In this document: piece after piece, positions 10,043 to 22,224 of the stretch | How positions within the stretch are numbered: position 1 is the stretch's first letter | How the letters are laid out: each line of letters begins with the position of its first letter | Assembly: GCA_946811185.2 (NCBI GenBank) | Contig: OX328106.1 | Coordinates: 44,404,311 to 44,468,310, forward strand | Length of the DNA stretch: 64,000 nucleotides | Direction: 5' to 3' | From: Hippopus hippopus | Taxonomy: Eukaryota; Mollusca; Bivalvia; Cardiida; Cardiidae | Translations under genes and position numbers: made by a program | The notes under the pieces: model-generated | Databases searched by the model: none | What the model saw: the letters and a program-made list of their open reading frames with translations, nothing else | What the model was told of the DNA's origin: nothing

Positions 10043-12690
10043 CTTGATAGGTCAGTGACGGAAATAGAACTGACCTCAATTTATTCAGCTGTAAGAAAGT
10101 AGCGTACATGAGGGCCTTTCAAAAATTTCGGAACTTAATATAAAAGTGAAAAAATTACTAAAAATGCCCCTTCCGGGTATCATTTCGGATTTATTCATTT
10201 CTATATTACTGAAAATAAATCAAAATCCACCTACAAAGTAAATAAAAAACAAAATTTCGATAAAAAATGAAGTTCTCTTAAATATGAAAACGTTTTGAAC
10301 GACCCTCAGTGATAAAATCATTGTAAGATACGAATACATGTGTTCTGAGAAACGAAAACGAAAGTACAAAGGAAGAGTATTAGAACACCACATCTATCCG
10401 AATATATAATAGGCAGTAATTAATGAACTAGGCCACTGAAATCGGGCACACCAGGCGCAAATGACTCGGAATGATGTCTATTAACTATGGTGGCATATTT
10501 CTGCCGCGAGATACGAGATAGCTATCATGATAATTTAAGAGAATTATCGTGATAAAACAAAAAAATTCACGATAAAAATATCGCAATAATGCTAACTCTT
10601 ATCATGATTTTTTTTGCTTTCGTGCCCACAACTGACATTCATGATATCTATAATTAGATACGGTTTCGGAATACCTTCGTATACAACCTTATGAATTCTC
10701 CTTTTCCCTACAACATACGGTTTCAAAGTTGTTCGTAGGAGGCATTTCGAGTCGTCTTTGTGATTTTACAGACCTCTGTCATTCGGGCATTGTCAAAATT
10801 CACCAATTAAGCTACAATTGTTAATTAATGATTCGAAATATTACTGACTGCAATCTTATTAAAGGGTAACTCCACACCAAAATTTTCATTTCAAAATCGG
10901 ATAAAACGACACTAGAGTATGTTAACAAAAATCTTGTTAGCGTTCTGTGATGTTTACTCCACGAGATATAGAGGTTTAAACTTTCGGATTTTCACCTGTG
11001 TGAAAGTCGCTAATTGAAAAAACCGTGACTTCCGGTAGTTTGCCGTGATCTCACAAGTGTGAGAAGATAATTATAGTTGCTATATATGAACTAACACAGA
11101 AAATTGAGAAAACTGCATGATATTTATAAAGATATAAATCGCTATTTCACGTTTCAATCACTTGTGTACTGCAGAGTTTCAATATCTACAGACCTGTCAC
11201 ACCAAACTAGGTCTTACAACGTCTTAACCCGTCCTGACATAATCGGAAAACGGGTTACGGTCGGGGATGATTTTGGCCTGATAATGGCTGAAGCCCCTAT
11301 CTCACCAAACCTATTCCCAGAAAGTCTTAACCCGGTCAACAAAATCGAAAAACTGGCTGGGATAGGACATGTAATTTCAGTCGGTAAAATGCAAACGCAT
11401 TGCAGGTTATTGCCCGACCGCACTGCGTCTCTAATAGGATCGAAGTACAGCAGTTCCGTTCGTAGTACGTCCATCTCGCTTTAAGTACGTGGTTACTCCG
11501 TCTAATCACAGGACGGGATGGATGGCAAAAAATTTTGAGCAGGCTCAAAGTTCTGTAGCACCCGTCGTAAAAGGATACTAATACGCCCACTTCGTCTGAA
11601 GACAGTTTCAGTCCGATCAGCAAAAAAATTTGGAACAGAGTGAGAACGAGTTTGGCGTGACGGGGGTATATCGCTCTTACATCTACAATCATAGGAAAGA
11701 AATTTTGAATGAATTAGCTTAGTGGAGAAAGTACTTATAAAAAAGTGAATAGTTATTCTTCTGGTAACGAACATAAATATTTTGAAATTTATTTCTTGAT
11801 GTTATTTCAATTGTACCACTACCTAATCAACGAGTTGTAATAGATAAATATAAAAAAAGAAATAATAAATCAAGATATTTGAATCATGCCAAAATTCTCT
11901 TCTACTAGGTCGTAGAACGAAGAAGGAACATTGCAATGTGAAAAGGAAATCATTCGAGTTAATTTCTAAGGCTGTTTCTACCAAATATAGGACACCGTCG
12001 CCCATTTAACGGTCTACAAATCCTGCGCAGTCTGATCTGGATCTACACCATCAGTGTCAGCATTTTACATGTCTCCTTCAGCTTGGAAAGAATTAAAAGC
12101 CTTGATCTGCCTTAGAAATCTTATCCTCTCTTTAACATTCACGAACAACATTAAATCCAGCACACATCCTGAATTTGCTGTTAAAGTTTAAAAAAAATTT
12201 TTTTTCACTCGATCTTCATTTATTTTCCTACGTGCTTTTTTTTTTCATAATCTCAAATTTGTTTCTTTCATCAACAACAACGTTAAAAGATTGTCTGAAT
12301 TGCCTCCTGCCTTCCTGTCCTCCATATCATGCAGTAAACATTTTTGATCGTCTGCAAAATACAGGGTCAGTCCATTTCCTAAATACTGAGACATGTAAGG
12401 CGTACAATTTAAAAGGAAATACCAACGTGGACAAAAACTGTTTAACTGTCTTCTCCCGTGTTTCTTCCTGTAATCATATACGAGATAAGAGATGCTGACC
12501 ATGAAAATGCAGCGTAAATTAAAAATTTATAACTGCGTACAAACTTTACACAAAATTTTAGTGCGCCAACCTTTTATTTTGAGAAAAGAATTGTGTGTTC
12601 CATCCATGTACAAGGACAAAGGGTTAATTAGGTGCCTCTTTTGTGATGATATCGCACCGTTGTGGTCTGACATATATATATTTTTTTTTT
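10043..12690. other. Intergenic stretch, no gene recognised
   Basis: Contains a family G copy (10330-10620) and a degenerate repetitive stretch at about 11200-11650. There, blocks such as GTCTTAACCCG followed by ATCGGAAAA or ATCGAAAAA recur about 105 bp apart. Open frames in it (11104-11484 and overlapping minus frames) look like products of that repetition. Nothing else is recognised. Confidence 0.5.
10330..10620 (-). repeat. Repeat family G
   Basis: Reverse-complement relation to 3826-4020 in its left half. In its right half it shares GGTGGCATATTTCTGCC, ACGAGATAGCTATCATGATAA and TTATCGTGATAAA blocks with 13920-14255. The right half is dense in ATCATGAT and ATCGTGAT palindromic words and can fold on itself. 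Confidence 0.6.
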
Positions 12691-12697
12691 TACCGGC

Positions 12698-12985
12698 TTG
12701 CAGCTTGATTGGTTGGTTGGTTGGTTGTATTGGGGTTTAACGCCACTTTAACAGCTAAGGTCATATCATGGCGGTCGGTGACGCACATGTGTTTCCTGGC
12801 TTTCTCACACCAGTACTAACTCAACTTTCTTTCCAAAGCCACCGACTACTTTTCTCACATGCTTCAGCAGAGGTGAGAGGCGAAAATACGCCGGAAAGAA
12901 AGTTCGCCTCAACCGGGTATCGAACTCACAACCATCAGGTCATGAGTCCGACACGCTCACCACTGAGCCACCCGGGCGGAGCGCT
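12698..12985 (-). mobile_element. tRNA-derived SINE, near full length
   Basis: On the minus strand it starts with a tRNA-like head: A-box-like GTGGCTCAGTGGTGAG and B-box-like GTTCGATACCC. The body contains GCCTCTCACC, TGAGAAAAGTAG and TACTGGTGTGAGAAAG, and the tail ends in repeated CCAA units (GGTTGGTTGG on plus, 12711-12727). The short tandem-repeat tail is typical of SINEs mobilised by a LINE. Confidence 0.75.
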
Positions 12986-13218
12986 TGCAGCCTGAGGTTA
13001 ACAAGCACTTGTCATAAACATGTCATGTACAAAGTTACTCTTTTGTTTTCACGACCATATTGAACCCTTTTTCGTAAATAATGTAAATGGAATTTGGAAT
13101 TTTACACAGGTTAAATGGGTAAGTCGAACGTCATAACTTTTGTATTTTCCTCATTCATATGATCTTAAATTAAAAAAAAAAAAACCGCATAATCTGCTTG
13201 TCGAATTTCTTTTCTAAC

Positions 13219-13241
13219 TACTCTCTCTCTCTCTCTCTCTC
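13219..13241. repeat. (CT)n microsatellite
   Basis: About eleven CT dinucleotides in a row. No gene is near. Confidence 0.85.
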
Positions 13242-13302
13242 ATGAAAGAGATGGATAATCAACAGTGAATTTACCATTTATTGCTTGCCTCATTTAAATT
13301 TC

Positions 13303-13515
13303 TGTGGGGCCCCAAGGCTGCTGAGCGCGACTCAATGACCTTTTGCGAACAGTGTATATTAAGATCAGACTGTACAGAACATGCAATCTGATCTTATGTA
13401 CAGTGTCCAATGCGGAAACATCTATTTTTGTTTCTTCAAAAACTAGCACTATTCAAAATTTTGCAATCGGCATGAAGGTTTATTTAACCTTTTGAAGATT
13501 AATGGTAGATCTGAT
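13303..13515 (+). mobile_element. MITE family A, diverged copy
   Basis: Contains CGACTCAATGACCTTTTGCG and the core hairpin AGATCAGACTGTACAG / CAATCTGATCTTA. Terminal TTAA motifs are degraded here. Confidence 0.65.
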
Positions 13516-13919
13516 ATTAAGCCATGTCATTTAGTTCAGACAGACAGACAGACAGCAGACTGACAAATAAATAGTCATCTCCTGGCTCGAAATAGGGCTT
13601 AAACTCGGCACCCGGCATACGATAGGGATTTTTGTGACGAAAAAAGTCGCCTCCTGACATGAGGGAGGATAAGGCTGAGAAAAAAAAAAGTACACAGAAG
13701 CCGAAATAAGAGTGGCATCAAATCCGGTTTATCGAACATTTCACAAACTCGCACAGGTGTGCAAACCACATCTTCGCTTAAAACTCTCTTTCTACGATAG
13801 ACATTGAAATGCGGTTTTTCTATTTTAAGATAGTTTTCATTTAAGGATTCATATATCCAAAAAAGAGATTTTGGCTGTAGTTGCCCTTTAAGTCAAAACT
13901 ACCGAATTCATCCAAATGA

Positions 13920-14255
13920 TGAATTTTCTATATATAGATATCGAGAAACGGATAAAACTATCACAATAATTTTATCTCGCATGTCAGCTCCGAGCACGGT
14001 GGAGAAATTTTGCGATAAAATATTAAGTTTATCGTGATATTTTTATCATGAAACTTTTCACGATCTTGATAAGATTTCCAGGAAACTTTTAATTTATCGC
14101 GATAATTTACCAAAATTATCATGATAGCTATCTCGTATCTCGTGGCAGAAATATGCCACCATAATTAACTGTGTGCAAAATTTGTTGCTTTCGTCCGGAG
14201 TGTAAACATTTTGCTAAAAAATCGAGTTAACAGACCGGACTATTTAGGACAAGCT
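13920..14255 (-). repeat. Repeat family G, longest copy
   Basis: Full of short inverted words (TATCATGATA, TTATCGTGATA, TTATCGCGATAA). It ends on the right with CGTGGCAGAAATATGCCACC and the CTTTCGTCCGGA / CAGACCGGACTA pair shared in reverse with 3826 and 10330. Confidence 0.6.
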
Positions 14256-14607
14256 ATGCCTTGCCGAATTAACTTATCACCCTGAGTAACGGAAGTTAGC
14301 CACTTTAGTCTTTTTTTGCAAGAAAAGTTTCATAGACAGATGAATAATTTCACTGATCAACATAGAGAGTCACGATGGATATCTAGAAGAATAGGTTTCT
14401 GAAGTTTTCATAATTATGTCATCTCTTGCAGATCTCATCCAGATCTGTGCGACCAACTAAAACTAAACTTCAGTCACCAACTTTTTCCATAGATTTTATT
14501 TTTGTTTTTCTTTCAGAGTTCCTGATGTATGCTTTTCTGTTCTCCCTGAAACTTTCAGCCTCTGATGTCAGCATCCCGTAATGCAGTTCACATGCATAGG
14601 AGTTGCA

Positions 14608-14935
14608 TATCATTATACCCCCATCTACAAAGTACAGTGGGGTATACTTGTTTCATCATGTCTGTTCGTCCGTCCGTCTGTCTTGTTTTCGTTTCCATGC
14701 TCTACATCAAAAACCGTTTGACCTAAGACCCTGAAACTTTTTAAAAGTGTTTCTCATGATCCAAGGAGGTGCCCTACTGTTTTTGGGACACATAGGTCAA
14801 ACGTCAAGGTCACAGGTGAACTTTGTTTGAAAATCGTATCTGTGCTATACCTCAATTGCTGGTTGACTTAGGACGCTGAAACTTTATACAAATGTTTTCC
14901 ATGACTCAAGGAGGTGCTAGGCTAGGCTGCCATCC
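14608..14935 (+). repeat. Dispersed repeat with internal duplication
   Basis: Begins TATACCCCCATCTACAAAGT. Two internal units about 145 bp apart carry the same order of words: TTGACCTAAGACCCTGAAAC / TTGACTTAGGACGCTGAAAC, then CATGATCCAAGGAGGTGC / CATGACTCAAGGAGGTGC. I know this style of repeat from bivalve genomes, but the superfamily is unclear. A CCGTCCGTCTGTCT tract lies inside. Confidence 0.6.
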
Positions 14936-14968
14936 TAAATATTTATCCATTTCATTAACTTCTGATAT

Positions 14969-16504
14969 ATACTGAACCAAAAAAGAAACTTCCCCTGTGT
15001 TTAAGTGCAAATGCAATGTTATTAAAAAAAATCAAAATATCAGATGACCTACATATATTCGGGCGAACGATTATGTGTCCGATAAAACAAATTTTAACTC
15101 GATTGAAAGCATTTTGCAGAAGAAACCCGCTGAAAGCTATTTTCACGTGCATGCACGGACCAGTGTAATTCGTGTATATTTTTTGAAACCTTTCAGTCTA
15201 ATTTTATAGACTTTCATGTCAATAAGAAAAAGACGTTGAAAAAAATTAAATTCTTTTTAGTTTTCTTTATTTTTGATATGCCTAGAATTCCGCAAAATTT
15301 ACGCGAACGTGCCATTGGCATGCTTAATGCTGGTATGACGATGAATGCTGTTGCTATGAATATTGGATGTTCTACTCGTGCTATTCGACACCGTAGGCAA
15401 CGTTTTCAAGCAACAGGGCGTACGGAAGATGGACCACGTAGTGGACGTCCTCGCGTCATGACGCGCGGCCAAGACCGCTATATTCGGAACACCCACCTGC
15501 GCAATCGCTTCCAAACTGCCACAGCCACTGCTGCTAACACCCCTGGTACACATAACAACCGTATATCTGCCCAAACTGTGCGCAATCGCTTGCGCGAGGG
15601 TGGGCTACGTGCACGTCGTCTATACGTTGGTTGTGTTTTGACGCGACGTCACAGCGTAAATCGTGTTAATTGGGCACGCACACACCAACGCTGGCTTAGA
15701 CAACAATGGAATGCGTTCTTTTCTCTGACGAGTCCAGGTTTTCCATTCATCGAGGTGATGGCAGGGTTCGAGTATACCGTAGGAGAAATGAACGTTATGC
15801 CAACTGTTGCGTACTTGAACGAGATCGTTTTGGGGGTGGGGGTTCTGTTTTGGTCTGGGCGGGCATTGCACATGGCTTTCGCACTAATCTCGTCGTTATC
15901 GAAGGGAATTTGAATGCCCAACGCTACCGAGATGAAATTCTTGCGAGGCACGTTATCCCACTGTTTCAAAATAATGCCAATATCACTCTTTTTCAGCATG
16001 ATAATGCCACAAGCCATACAGCTAGGGACAATGTGAATTTCCTCAGGGCAAATAACATTGCATTTATAAATGACTGGCCTGCCAAAAGCCCTGATCTGAA
16101 TCCCATTGAACACCTTTGGGATAATTTGGACCAGCGTGTTAGACGTTGCCCTATTCCACCGTCAAACGTCATTCAGCTAAGACAAGCCTTAATTCAGGAA
16201 TGGAACAACATTTCACAAGCCGAAATCAATACACTTATCCGTTCTATGCGCCAACGATGCCAGGCAGTCCTTCATGCTGAAGGTGGTCATACCCGGTATT
16301 AATTTGTGATTTTGGTGAGCGACCCCTTCCGCATTTTAACTACCATTTCACTACTTTTGGATAAACCCTCAGCAAAAATTTTTTTCACACAAAGTCGCAA
16401 TAAAATACTCTTTCAATGCATATAAATCTAGTTTAATCCTGATTTTCATATTTGTGTATATCTGCACTTAAACACAGGGGAAGTTTCTTTTTTGGTTCAG
16501 TATA
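14969..16504 (+). mobile_element. Tc1/mariner transposon, full length
   Basis: Inverted ends of about 40 bp are nearly identical: TACTGAACCAAAAAAGAAAC on the left and its reverse complement ending at 16502. Both extend through TTCCCCTGTGTTTAAGTGCA. The flanks are TA-rich, consistent with a TA target duplication. One transposase region lies inside on the plus strand. The close match of the two ends suggests recent insertion. Confidence 0.9.
15278..16302 (+). pseudogene. Tc1/mariner transposase with one frameshift
   Basis: The best start is the ATG at 15278 (MPRIPQNLRERA), followed by paired-like helix-turn-helix regions to about residue 115, including SGRPRVMT. The frame changes once between 15695 and 15715, consistent with one lost base after QQWN. 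The second frame runs FSDESRF (first catalytic D), FQHDNATSHTARDN (second D) and SPDLNPIEHLWDNL (E), and stops at 16300-16302. Thirty-five residues separate the second D from the E, one more than classical Tc1 (DD34E), placing it near DD35E members. The catalytic residues are all present, but the frameshift should abolish activity. Confidence 0.88.
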
Positions 16505-17390
16505 TATTACAAATACACAATTTCATCCAAACACAGCTTGTGTATCAAGTCTTAGGTTATTTTATGACAGATGTATACTACTGCTTATAAATTTTTGCAG
16601 TGTTTTGTTTTAAACAAATGCAACTGTACTTATATAGCATGCATTAAGTGATTTTATTTAACTTCCCTTACGAGCACATAGAAAAAGCAAAATGTCATTA
16701 CTTCATTTAAAGTTTTGACATAAAAACTTTGTACGAATGTATGCGTAACAAATTAATTGAAAAAAGTTCCTTTGAGAAACACAACCCACAAATCTGCCTA
16801 TCTCTTATTTACTCATTTGGTTTTTAACATCCAAAACAATTTAGTTTATGTCTCCGAAACAATTTTAGATAGCTGACCATGTAACAATAGACACTGCAAC
16901 ATATTGTACCTGACTTTAATAACTAGACTTGGCAATTAAGTAATTAAACCTTGCACAATATGCAAACTAAAAAGTGATCTGTGCAAATCAAGGTGATCTT
17001 TACCAATCCCCATGGAACATTTTTTTTTCATGGTATTTCCTATTGTGATAAGTAAATGGCCTTGAGCGGTGGGTAAAGTCACAGGGATCAAAATGGATCA
17101 GACTTCAAAACTGGATTGGATCGGATCGGACTCGATAACCGAATCGGACTTAATAACCGGATTGGACAATTTTTTCTTTCATCTTGTATGGACCAATCAA
17201 GTTTTATCTTTACCAAGGCTGCCTATTCCACATTCGCTAGTCTGTCAGTACTTTCATTACTTTCATTCTATCTTCGTAGGACACACGATACAAGATAAGG
17301 CCCATGATGATACAAATACTTGACCCATCTTGTCTGCCGTTGACCACTGAATCTTAGGAATTTGTAATTTGCTTACAGTACTTCATCTCA

Positions 17391-17613
17391 ACCCTTTCCA
17401 AACATTCCGTGTATAAACAACTCTGTGGTAGAAAACCTTTAAAAATATTGTGGGAAAAAGAGAAAATGCTGGTAACCAGCATTTTCTCCTTTTCCCGCAA
17501 TTTTTTTTTTTTATTTAAACATTTCAAAGACAAATCTTTTGAGCAACATTTAATTTGTTATCTGCAAATATTGTCTATGCAGACGAGATGACCTTTTGTT
17601 TGCTTGGTAAAGA
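17391..17613. mobile_element. MITE family D
   Basis: Ends AACCCTTTCCAAAC and TTGGTAAAGAGTTA. The centre is a perfect hairpin of GAGAAAATGCTGGTAACCAG and CATTTTCTC. Confidence 0.7.
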
Positions 17614-18082
17614 GTTAGTACCTCAGCTCGTTATTTTGTCCCTAGCTAGACTATACCAATTTCATCGCAAATACGATTTTTTGCGCCACCGTAGTGTGAC
17701 AAGCAATTTCTTCTCTTTCCACAATGTTTTCTATATATTCTTTAAAAATGTTCATTCAACAGAGACATTTTACTGTTCGTAAAATATGATTTAAATCTTG
17801 GGATGCAGTTTATTAGGACGTGAAACGCTGATCCCGACCCTCATGATATAACGCTCAAATAGGAGAAACACTTTTTAGATGGTATGAGGTTCTTTTGCAA
17901 TGTTTATAGACTAAATAAGTCATGTCTTTAATGACTTCAATTCAACAATAAACGTGAAGAAAAAAGTCCGGTATAGTATCGGATAATGAAATACACTTTG
18001 CAACAAATTTTCATTTTGACCATCTGCACATGAAACCAAAAGACCAGGATAGCCGTGAATCGTTCAGCTGGCTTCCGGGTAA

Positions 18083-18385
18083 GTGGTTGATTGATTGATA
18101 GCATGGTGTTTAACGCCGTTGTCAAAATTATTTCAGTTAGATCGCGGCAGCCAGTGCACTTTCTTTTACAAGTACTATACGCACAATATTCTTTCCAAGC
18201 CACTGACCGCTTTCCCGCATAACCATCGTCGAAACAATGGTCAGCGGTGAGAGATGACTATCATGTCGCAATGACTATCATCAATCCTCGGAAAGATATT
18301 GGCCGAGCCGGGGATCGAGCACGCGACCTCCTGTTCTCAAGTCCTGCATGCTACCGACTGAGCTACTGTGACTCGGTCCGGGCAA
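18083..18385 (-). mobile_element. tRNA-derived SINE
   Basis: The minus strand begins with a tRNA-like head at the 18385 end: A-box-like TAGCTCAGTCGGTAGCATG and B-box-like GTGCTCGATCCC. The far end carries TTGATTGATTGA (tail) and a body with GGTGTTTAACGCC, a block also seen as GGGTTTAACGCC in the 12698 SINE. Confidence 0.7.
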
Positions 18386-18506
18386 GTGAAAGACAGTCGA
18401 CATAAGTAGTAACATTTTTCCGTGTCATGCTGCATTTACATAAACCACGATATCTTCCACGTCCACGATTTCAAAAACATCGCGGAACTCCACGATTTAT
18501 TGCATA

Positions 18507-18722
18507 AACCCTTCAGCTGCTACGCACGACTATCTGGCAATTTGCAGACAATGTAGATCTAAGATCAGACTGCACAGAACCTGCAGTCTGATCTTAGATC
18601 TACACTTTACGATAAGGAAATATTTTTTTTTCCAAAAAGTATGTTTGAAATAGCATTATTAGGATTTTTTTTTTCTATCGGCTTGAAAGTTTCATTTCAG
18701 CTATTTAGCCGGATAAGGGTCA
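18507..18722 (+). mobile_element. MITE family A
   Basis: Carries AACCCTTCAGCTGCTACG, the hairpin AGATCAGACTGCACAG / CTGCAGTCTGATCTTAGATC, then ATCGGCTTGAAAGTTTCATTT and GGATAAGGGT. Confidence 0.8.
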
Positions 18723-19166
18723 ATTCTGCTTCCCTACGCTTTCTTACGCTCCCAGTAGTTGTTGTTAGGAGCGATTTGTTGCGAAACTAAAATGATTCTG
18801 GACAAGATATGCCACGATTTTCATAACGTTGTCTCAAGTTCTCTAACGATTTATACGATCTGCTATCACATTTTGTCAAGTTCTGTTCTTACCCCCTCAC
18901 GTTATCAAGTTCTGTTAAGCTCTGCCGTGACTAATGTCAAAGAATCGATCGCGATTGCCACATTTTGTCTACGATTTGGGTATGATTAGATGGCTGGGTG
19001 CATCCATCCATCGATGGCAACAATAAATGAAAGAAACTTTATCCTTCCTCTCGTCCTCTCCATAGATTCAAAAGAAAAACGAACTATGCATGCAAGGGAT
19101 GAAGAATTCGGCGAGTTGGCCGTTTTCATGTATATATTTAAATCAGACGGCGTGGTTTTAACTTAA

Positions 19167-19381
19167 ACCTTATCCTGCTAAATAAGTGAAATGAAATTTC
19201 CAAGCCGACAGTAAAAACCCCCAAATTTTGCTATTTCAAAGGTATGCTTTCGGGAAAAGATATCTCGTTATCGGACAGTGTAGATCCAAGATCAGACTGC
19301 ACGTTCTGTGCAGTCTGATCTTGTTCTACACTGTCCGCAAAAGGCCCTTGAGTCGCGCTTAGCAGCCTAGGTGTTGAGATT
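19167..19381 (-). mobile_element. MITE family A
   Basis: Opposite orientation to 18507. Starts AAACCTTATCCTGCTAAATA, holds the core hairpin around GATCAGACTGCACGTTCTGT and ends CGCGCTTAGCAGCCTAGG. Confidence 0.8.
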
Positions 19382-19444
19382 ATCGAGAACAATTATTTAG
19401 CATAGCTGGCGAATAAGGTGCCGGAAGTTCTAAACCTTGTTTAT

Positions 19445-19690
19445 TGATTTCAAGTATTTGGAATTGTGTTTCAGATGCTTTCAACATTATTTCAGTCAAA
19501 TCATGAGGACAGCTCACTTATTAAAGCATGTCCCTGGGCTTTCCAGTAAAAGGCTATAGTTCTGAGGTGTCTTGCCCAAGGACCCTCCCACTAAAAAAGC
19601 CATCTGCTTTGATTGGGGACAAACCCCGAGCCTACAGGTTTCGAATTCTTCACGTGCACCACTAAAGCCACACAGTGCCTAATTATTCAT
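19445..19690 (-). mobile_element. SINE-like repeat
   Basis: At the right end the minus strand reads AGGCACTGTGTGGCTTTAGTGG and, 30 bp on, GAATTCGAAACC, similar to A and B boxes. The body includes CTTGGGCAAGACACCTCAGA. Lower confidence than the other SINEs, since no tail is obvious. Confidence 0.45.
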
Positions 19691-20388
19691 TGAGGGCTCT
19701 AAAGAACTCGATATATAGAATAAAGCTAACGAAAGACAACGAATGAGAAATACATGCTCTTTATCACACAACTCCCCTTGTTTTAAAGGTAAGTCAGCCA
19801 TTACGAATTTTGTCTTGCACACGTATGAGATAAGAAAAATAGTGCGTATTTGATCAACGAGCGGTAATTACATGTATACACCTTATTTCTAAAACATTGC
19901 CGATCAAGATTCCTGTGTAAAACTGACCGTCAAAACTGATGATCGTGACAAATAGGCTTTATGTCAATACACAAGCACATGTGGGCCTATGCGTTGACAT
20001 GTCACGAACTATTATTTTTGAGATACGAGTACAGTTATGTGATAAAAAGAAACTAACATTCGTTGGCGTTTGAGGTAAAATTTCATTTAACTCGTCCACA
20101 AAATAGATATCAAGCTTGCCAAAGGCTCGCATAGTAATATTTTTTGTAAACTCGTTAAATAAAAATTTATCTAAAACACCAACATACCAGATCCTATATA
20201 TCTAAAACAAATAAGAACACAATGGTTGGTTTGTAAATTTAATTTCATTATATTCAGTTTTAAAAGAATAGGTTTCTACATTCTAATAATTCTTAGAAAC
20301 AAAAACTCAGCTAACTTCCATTTATGACCTTTTTACACCGTTTTTTTGTGTGTGTGTGTGTTCCCTTGAAAAGATAAAAGATATAAAT

Positions 20389-20648
20389 GAGCTATGCTCT
20401 GTGAAAAGGGGCTTAATGCATTTGCGAAAAGTATCGACCCAGGTCTGCCTGCGCAGACCGCGCAAGCTGACCTGGGCCGAAACTTTTCGCTATTGATCGA
20501 TTTTCTGTATTTACAAGGACCAGTATACCTAATGATACAGCCGGTCGTCAGAAAAAATAGATATTATGGATCCATAATTATGTGATGACTTGCTTGGTAT
20601 CATGGATTACGGAGATGCATCAAGTACCCTTTTACCAGAGCATGGCTC
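20389..20648 (+). mobile_element. MITE family B, full length (260 bp)
   Basis: Ends GAGCTATGCTCTGTGAAAAG and CCAGAGCATGGCTC are inverted. The centre is the palindrome CAGGTCTGCCTGCGCAGACC / GCGCAAGCTGACCTGGG. Bases after it follow the family order (GGATCCATAATTATGTGATG, ACTTGCTTGGTAT, GATGCAT). No ORF of its own; non-autonomous. Confidence 0.85.
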
Positions 20649-20664
20649 ATTAATCTAAACACAC

Positions 20665-20911
20665 GAGTCATGCTCTATGAAAAGATGGTTGGATATAACT
20701 GTAAAAAGTATCGAGTACTGTTTGCCTGTGCAGTCCGGGCAGACTGACCAGAGTCGGAACTTTGCTAATGGTAAATTTTCTGCATGTCAAAGGACCATTC
20801 TACCTCATGATTCAGAATCTTTAGACAAAATAGATCGACATAGTTCGACGTCTTGATTGGCATAATGCAATATGTATATGCATTAAACCCACTTTTCCCA
20901 GAGCAAGACTC
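20665..20911 (+). mobile_element. MITE family B
   Basis: Only 16 bp from the previous copy and in the same orientation. Ends GAGTCATGCTCTATGAAAAG and GAGCAAGACTC. The central palindrome is diverged (TGCCTGTGCAGTCCGGGCAG). Confidence 0.75.
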
Positions 20912-21400
20912 ATGCCTATCTTTATGCTTAACTAAAAACATGTTTTTCAAGGATATGTGACCTGACTGGTACTGCCTGGGAGGTGTCAGACCTATACGCC
21001 GTAAGACAAAACTACATGTATTTCTTTTGCTTTTAACAATACAAGTTCTACTTTTTATTGCTCAGCTCGAGACACATGTGAATATATCTTGAGAAAAGAA
21101 GCATTTGCTTAGACAAGAAATTACTTACAATGCAAGGGATAATAATTTTTTGTCAGTAATTTATAAATTATTCTTGCTTCAGTACTTTACACTGGGATCT
21201 AGTTTTAGGCATGTTGTCTAAAAGTACATGTAATTTGTATGGTAGTCATAAACAGGGCTTTATTAGTTATTACACGCTAAAATTATCTGGAAGTTTTCTC
21301 ATGCTTATGTACAAAGTTGAAAATTGATAACCACGAGCGACATTATTGTGGTACAGTTTTTTCCAGAAATCTTTACCATATTCTGCATATCGCTATTTCT

Positions 21401-21600
21401 GGGCCCGTATTAACGAATCATTGTAAAGTATGTTCTTTGTGTTATTCTCCAGAACTTTCTAAATTTGAAAATAGCACAACTTCTGACTAGCTAAACCATT
21501 TGGTTTAGTCAATCAGAAGTTGTGTTACTTTCAAATTTAGAAAATCTTGAAGACTAAAACAAAGAACGTTCTTTCGAATAGTTGGTGAATACAGACCCAG
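21401..21600. mobile_element. MITE family E (foldback)
   Basis: A single long hairpin. The arms include AGCACAACTTCTGACTAGCT / TCAATCAGAAGTTGTGTTAC around a CCATTTGGTTTAG loop. The outer end reads GTTGGTGAATACAGACCC. Confidence 0.7.
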
Positions 21601-21720
21601 GTATCCCTTGCAAATACCACTGACCAAGAACAGCCTGTATATCTGTACATTCTGATCTCGATCTACAATCTTCGACGCTGAATTCATTGTAAGGACATTT
21701 GATTTGTAAAACTCATATAT

Positions 21721-21981
21721 GGCTTGCAACACGCGAAAAGGGGCTTTCGGACATTTGCGTAAAGTGTCGTCTCGGATCAGCCTGCGCAGTCCGCGCAGGC
21801 TAATCCGAGACGGCACTTTACGACTACATTAGATTTTGTGCTACAGCAGACTTGCGCAAAACAGAAAATTATATAAAAAACGGAAGTGTCGTTTCGAATT
21901 AGCCTGCGCGGACTGCGCAGGTTGATCCGAGACGATACTTTACGCAAATGTCCGAATGCCCCTTTTCGCGTCTTGCAGGCC
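21721..21981 (+). mobile_element. MITE family C, 261 bp
   Basis: Ends GGCTTGCAACACGCGAAAAG and its reverse complement. Each arm carries a GCCTGCGCAGTCCGCGCAGG-type palindrome, with ATTAGATTTTGTGCTACAGC in the centre. Flanking target duplication is not clean in this copy. Confidence 0.85.
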
Positions 21982-22224
21982 AGTTATTGCAATGCCGATG
22001 TTAAAAATATAGTCTAAGAAAGTAAATCGCGGTTTGAAACATACAGAGTTGAAAATCCAAGTTCATACTGTTGGTTGTGTGGGCAGTCTGTTGTTGATCA
22101 GGGCTGTCCACAACAACATATAATGCTTTATGAAATCCTTCCCAAACGAAAAATTTTAGACTCTTCAAAACTGAAAGCAGCTGAGAAAACAAATTTGTAA
22201 TAAGTATAAATGAGCAATGTTCTT

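Noticed and set aside
11104..11774. Overlapping open frames on both strands
   Set aside because: They lie in a degenerate repetitive stretch, and none has a recognisable domain.
12900..12985. tRNA gene, also at 4313 and 18310
   Set aside because: A and B boxes are present, but the cloverleaf is poor and each is joined to a SINE body.
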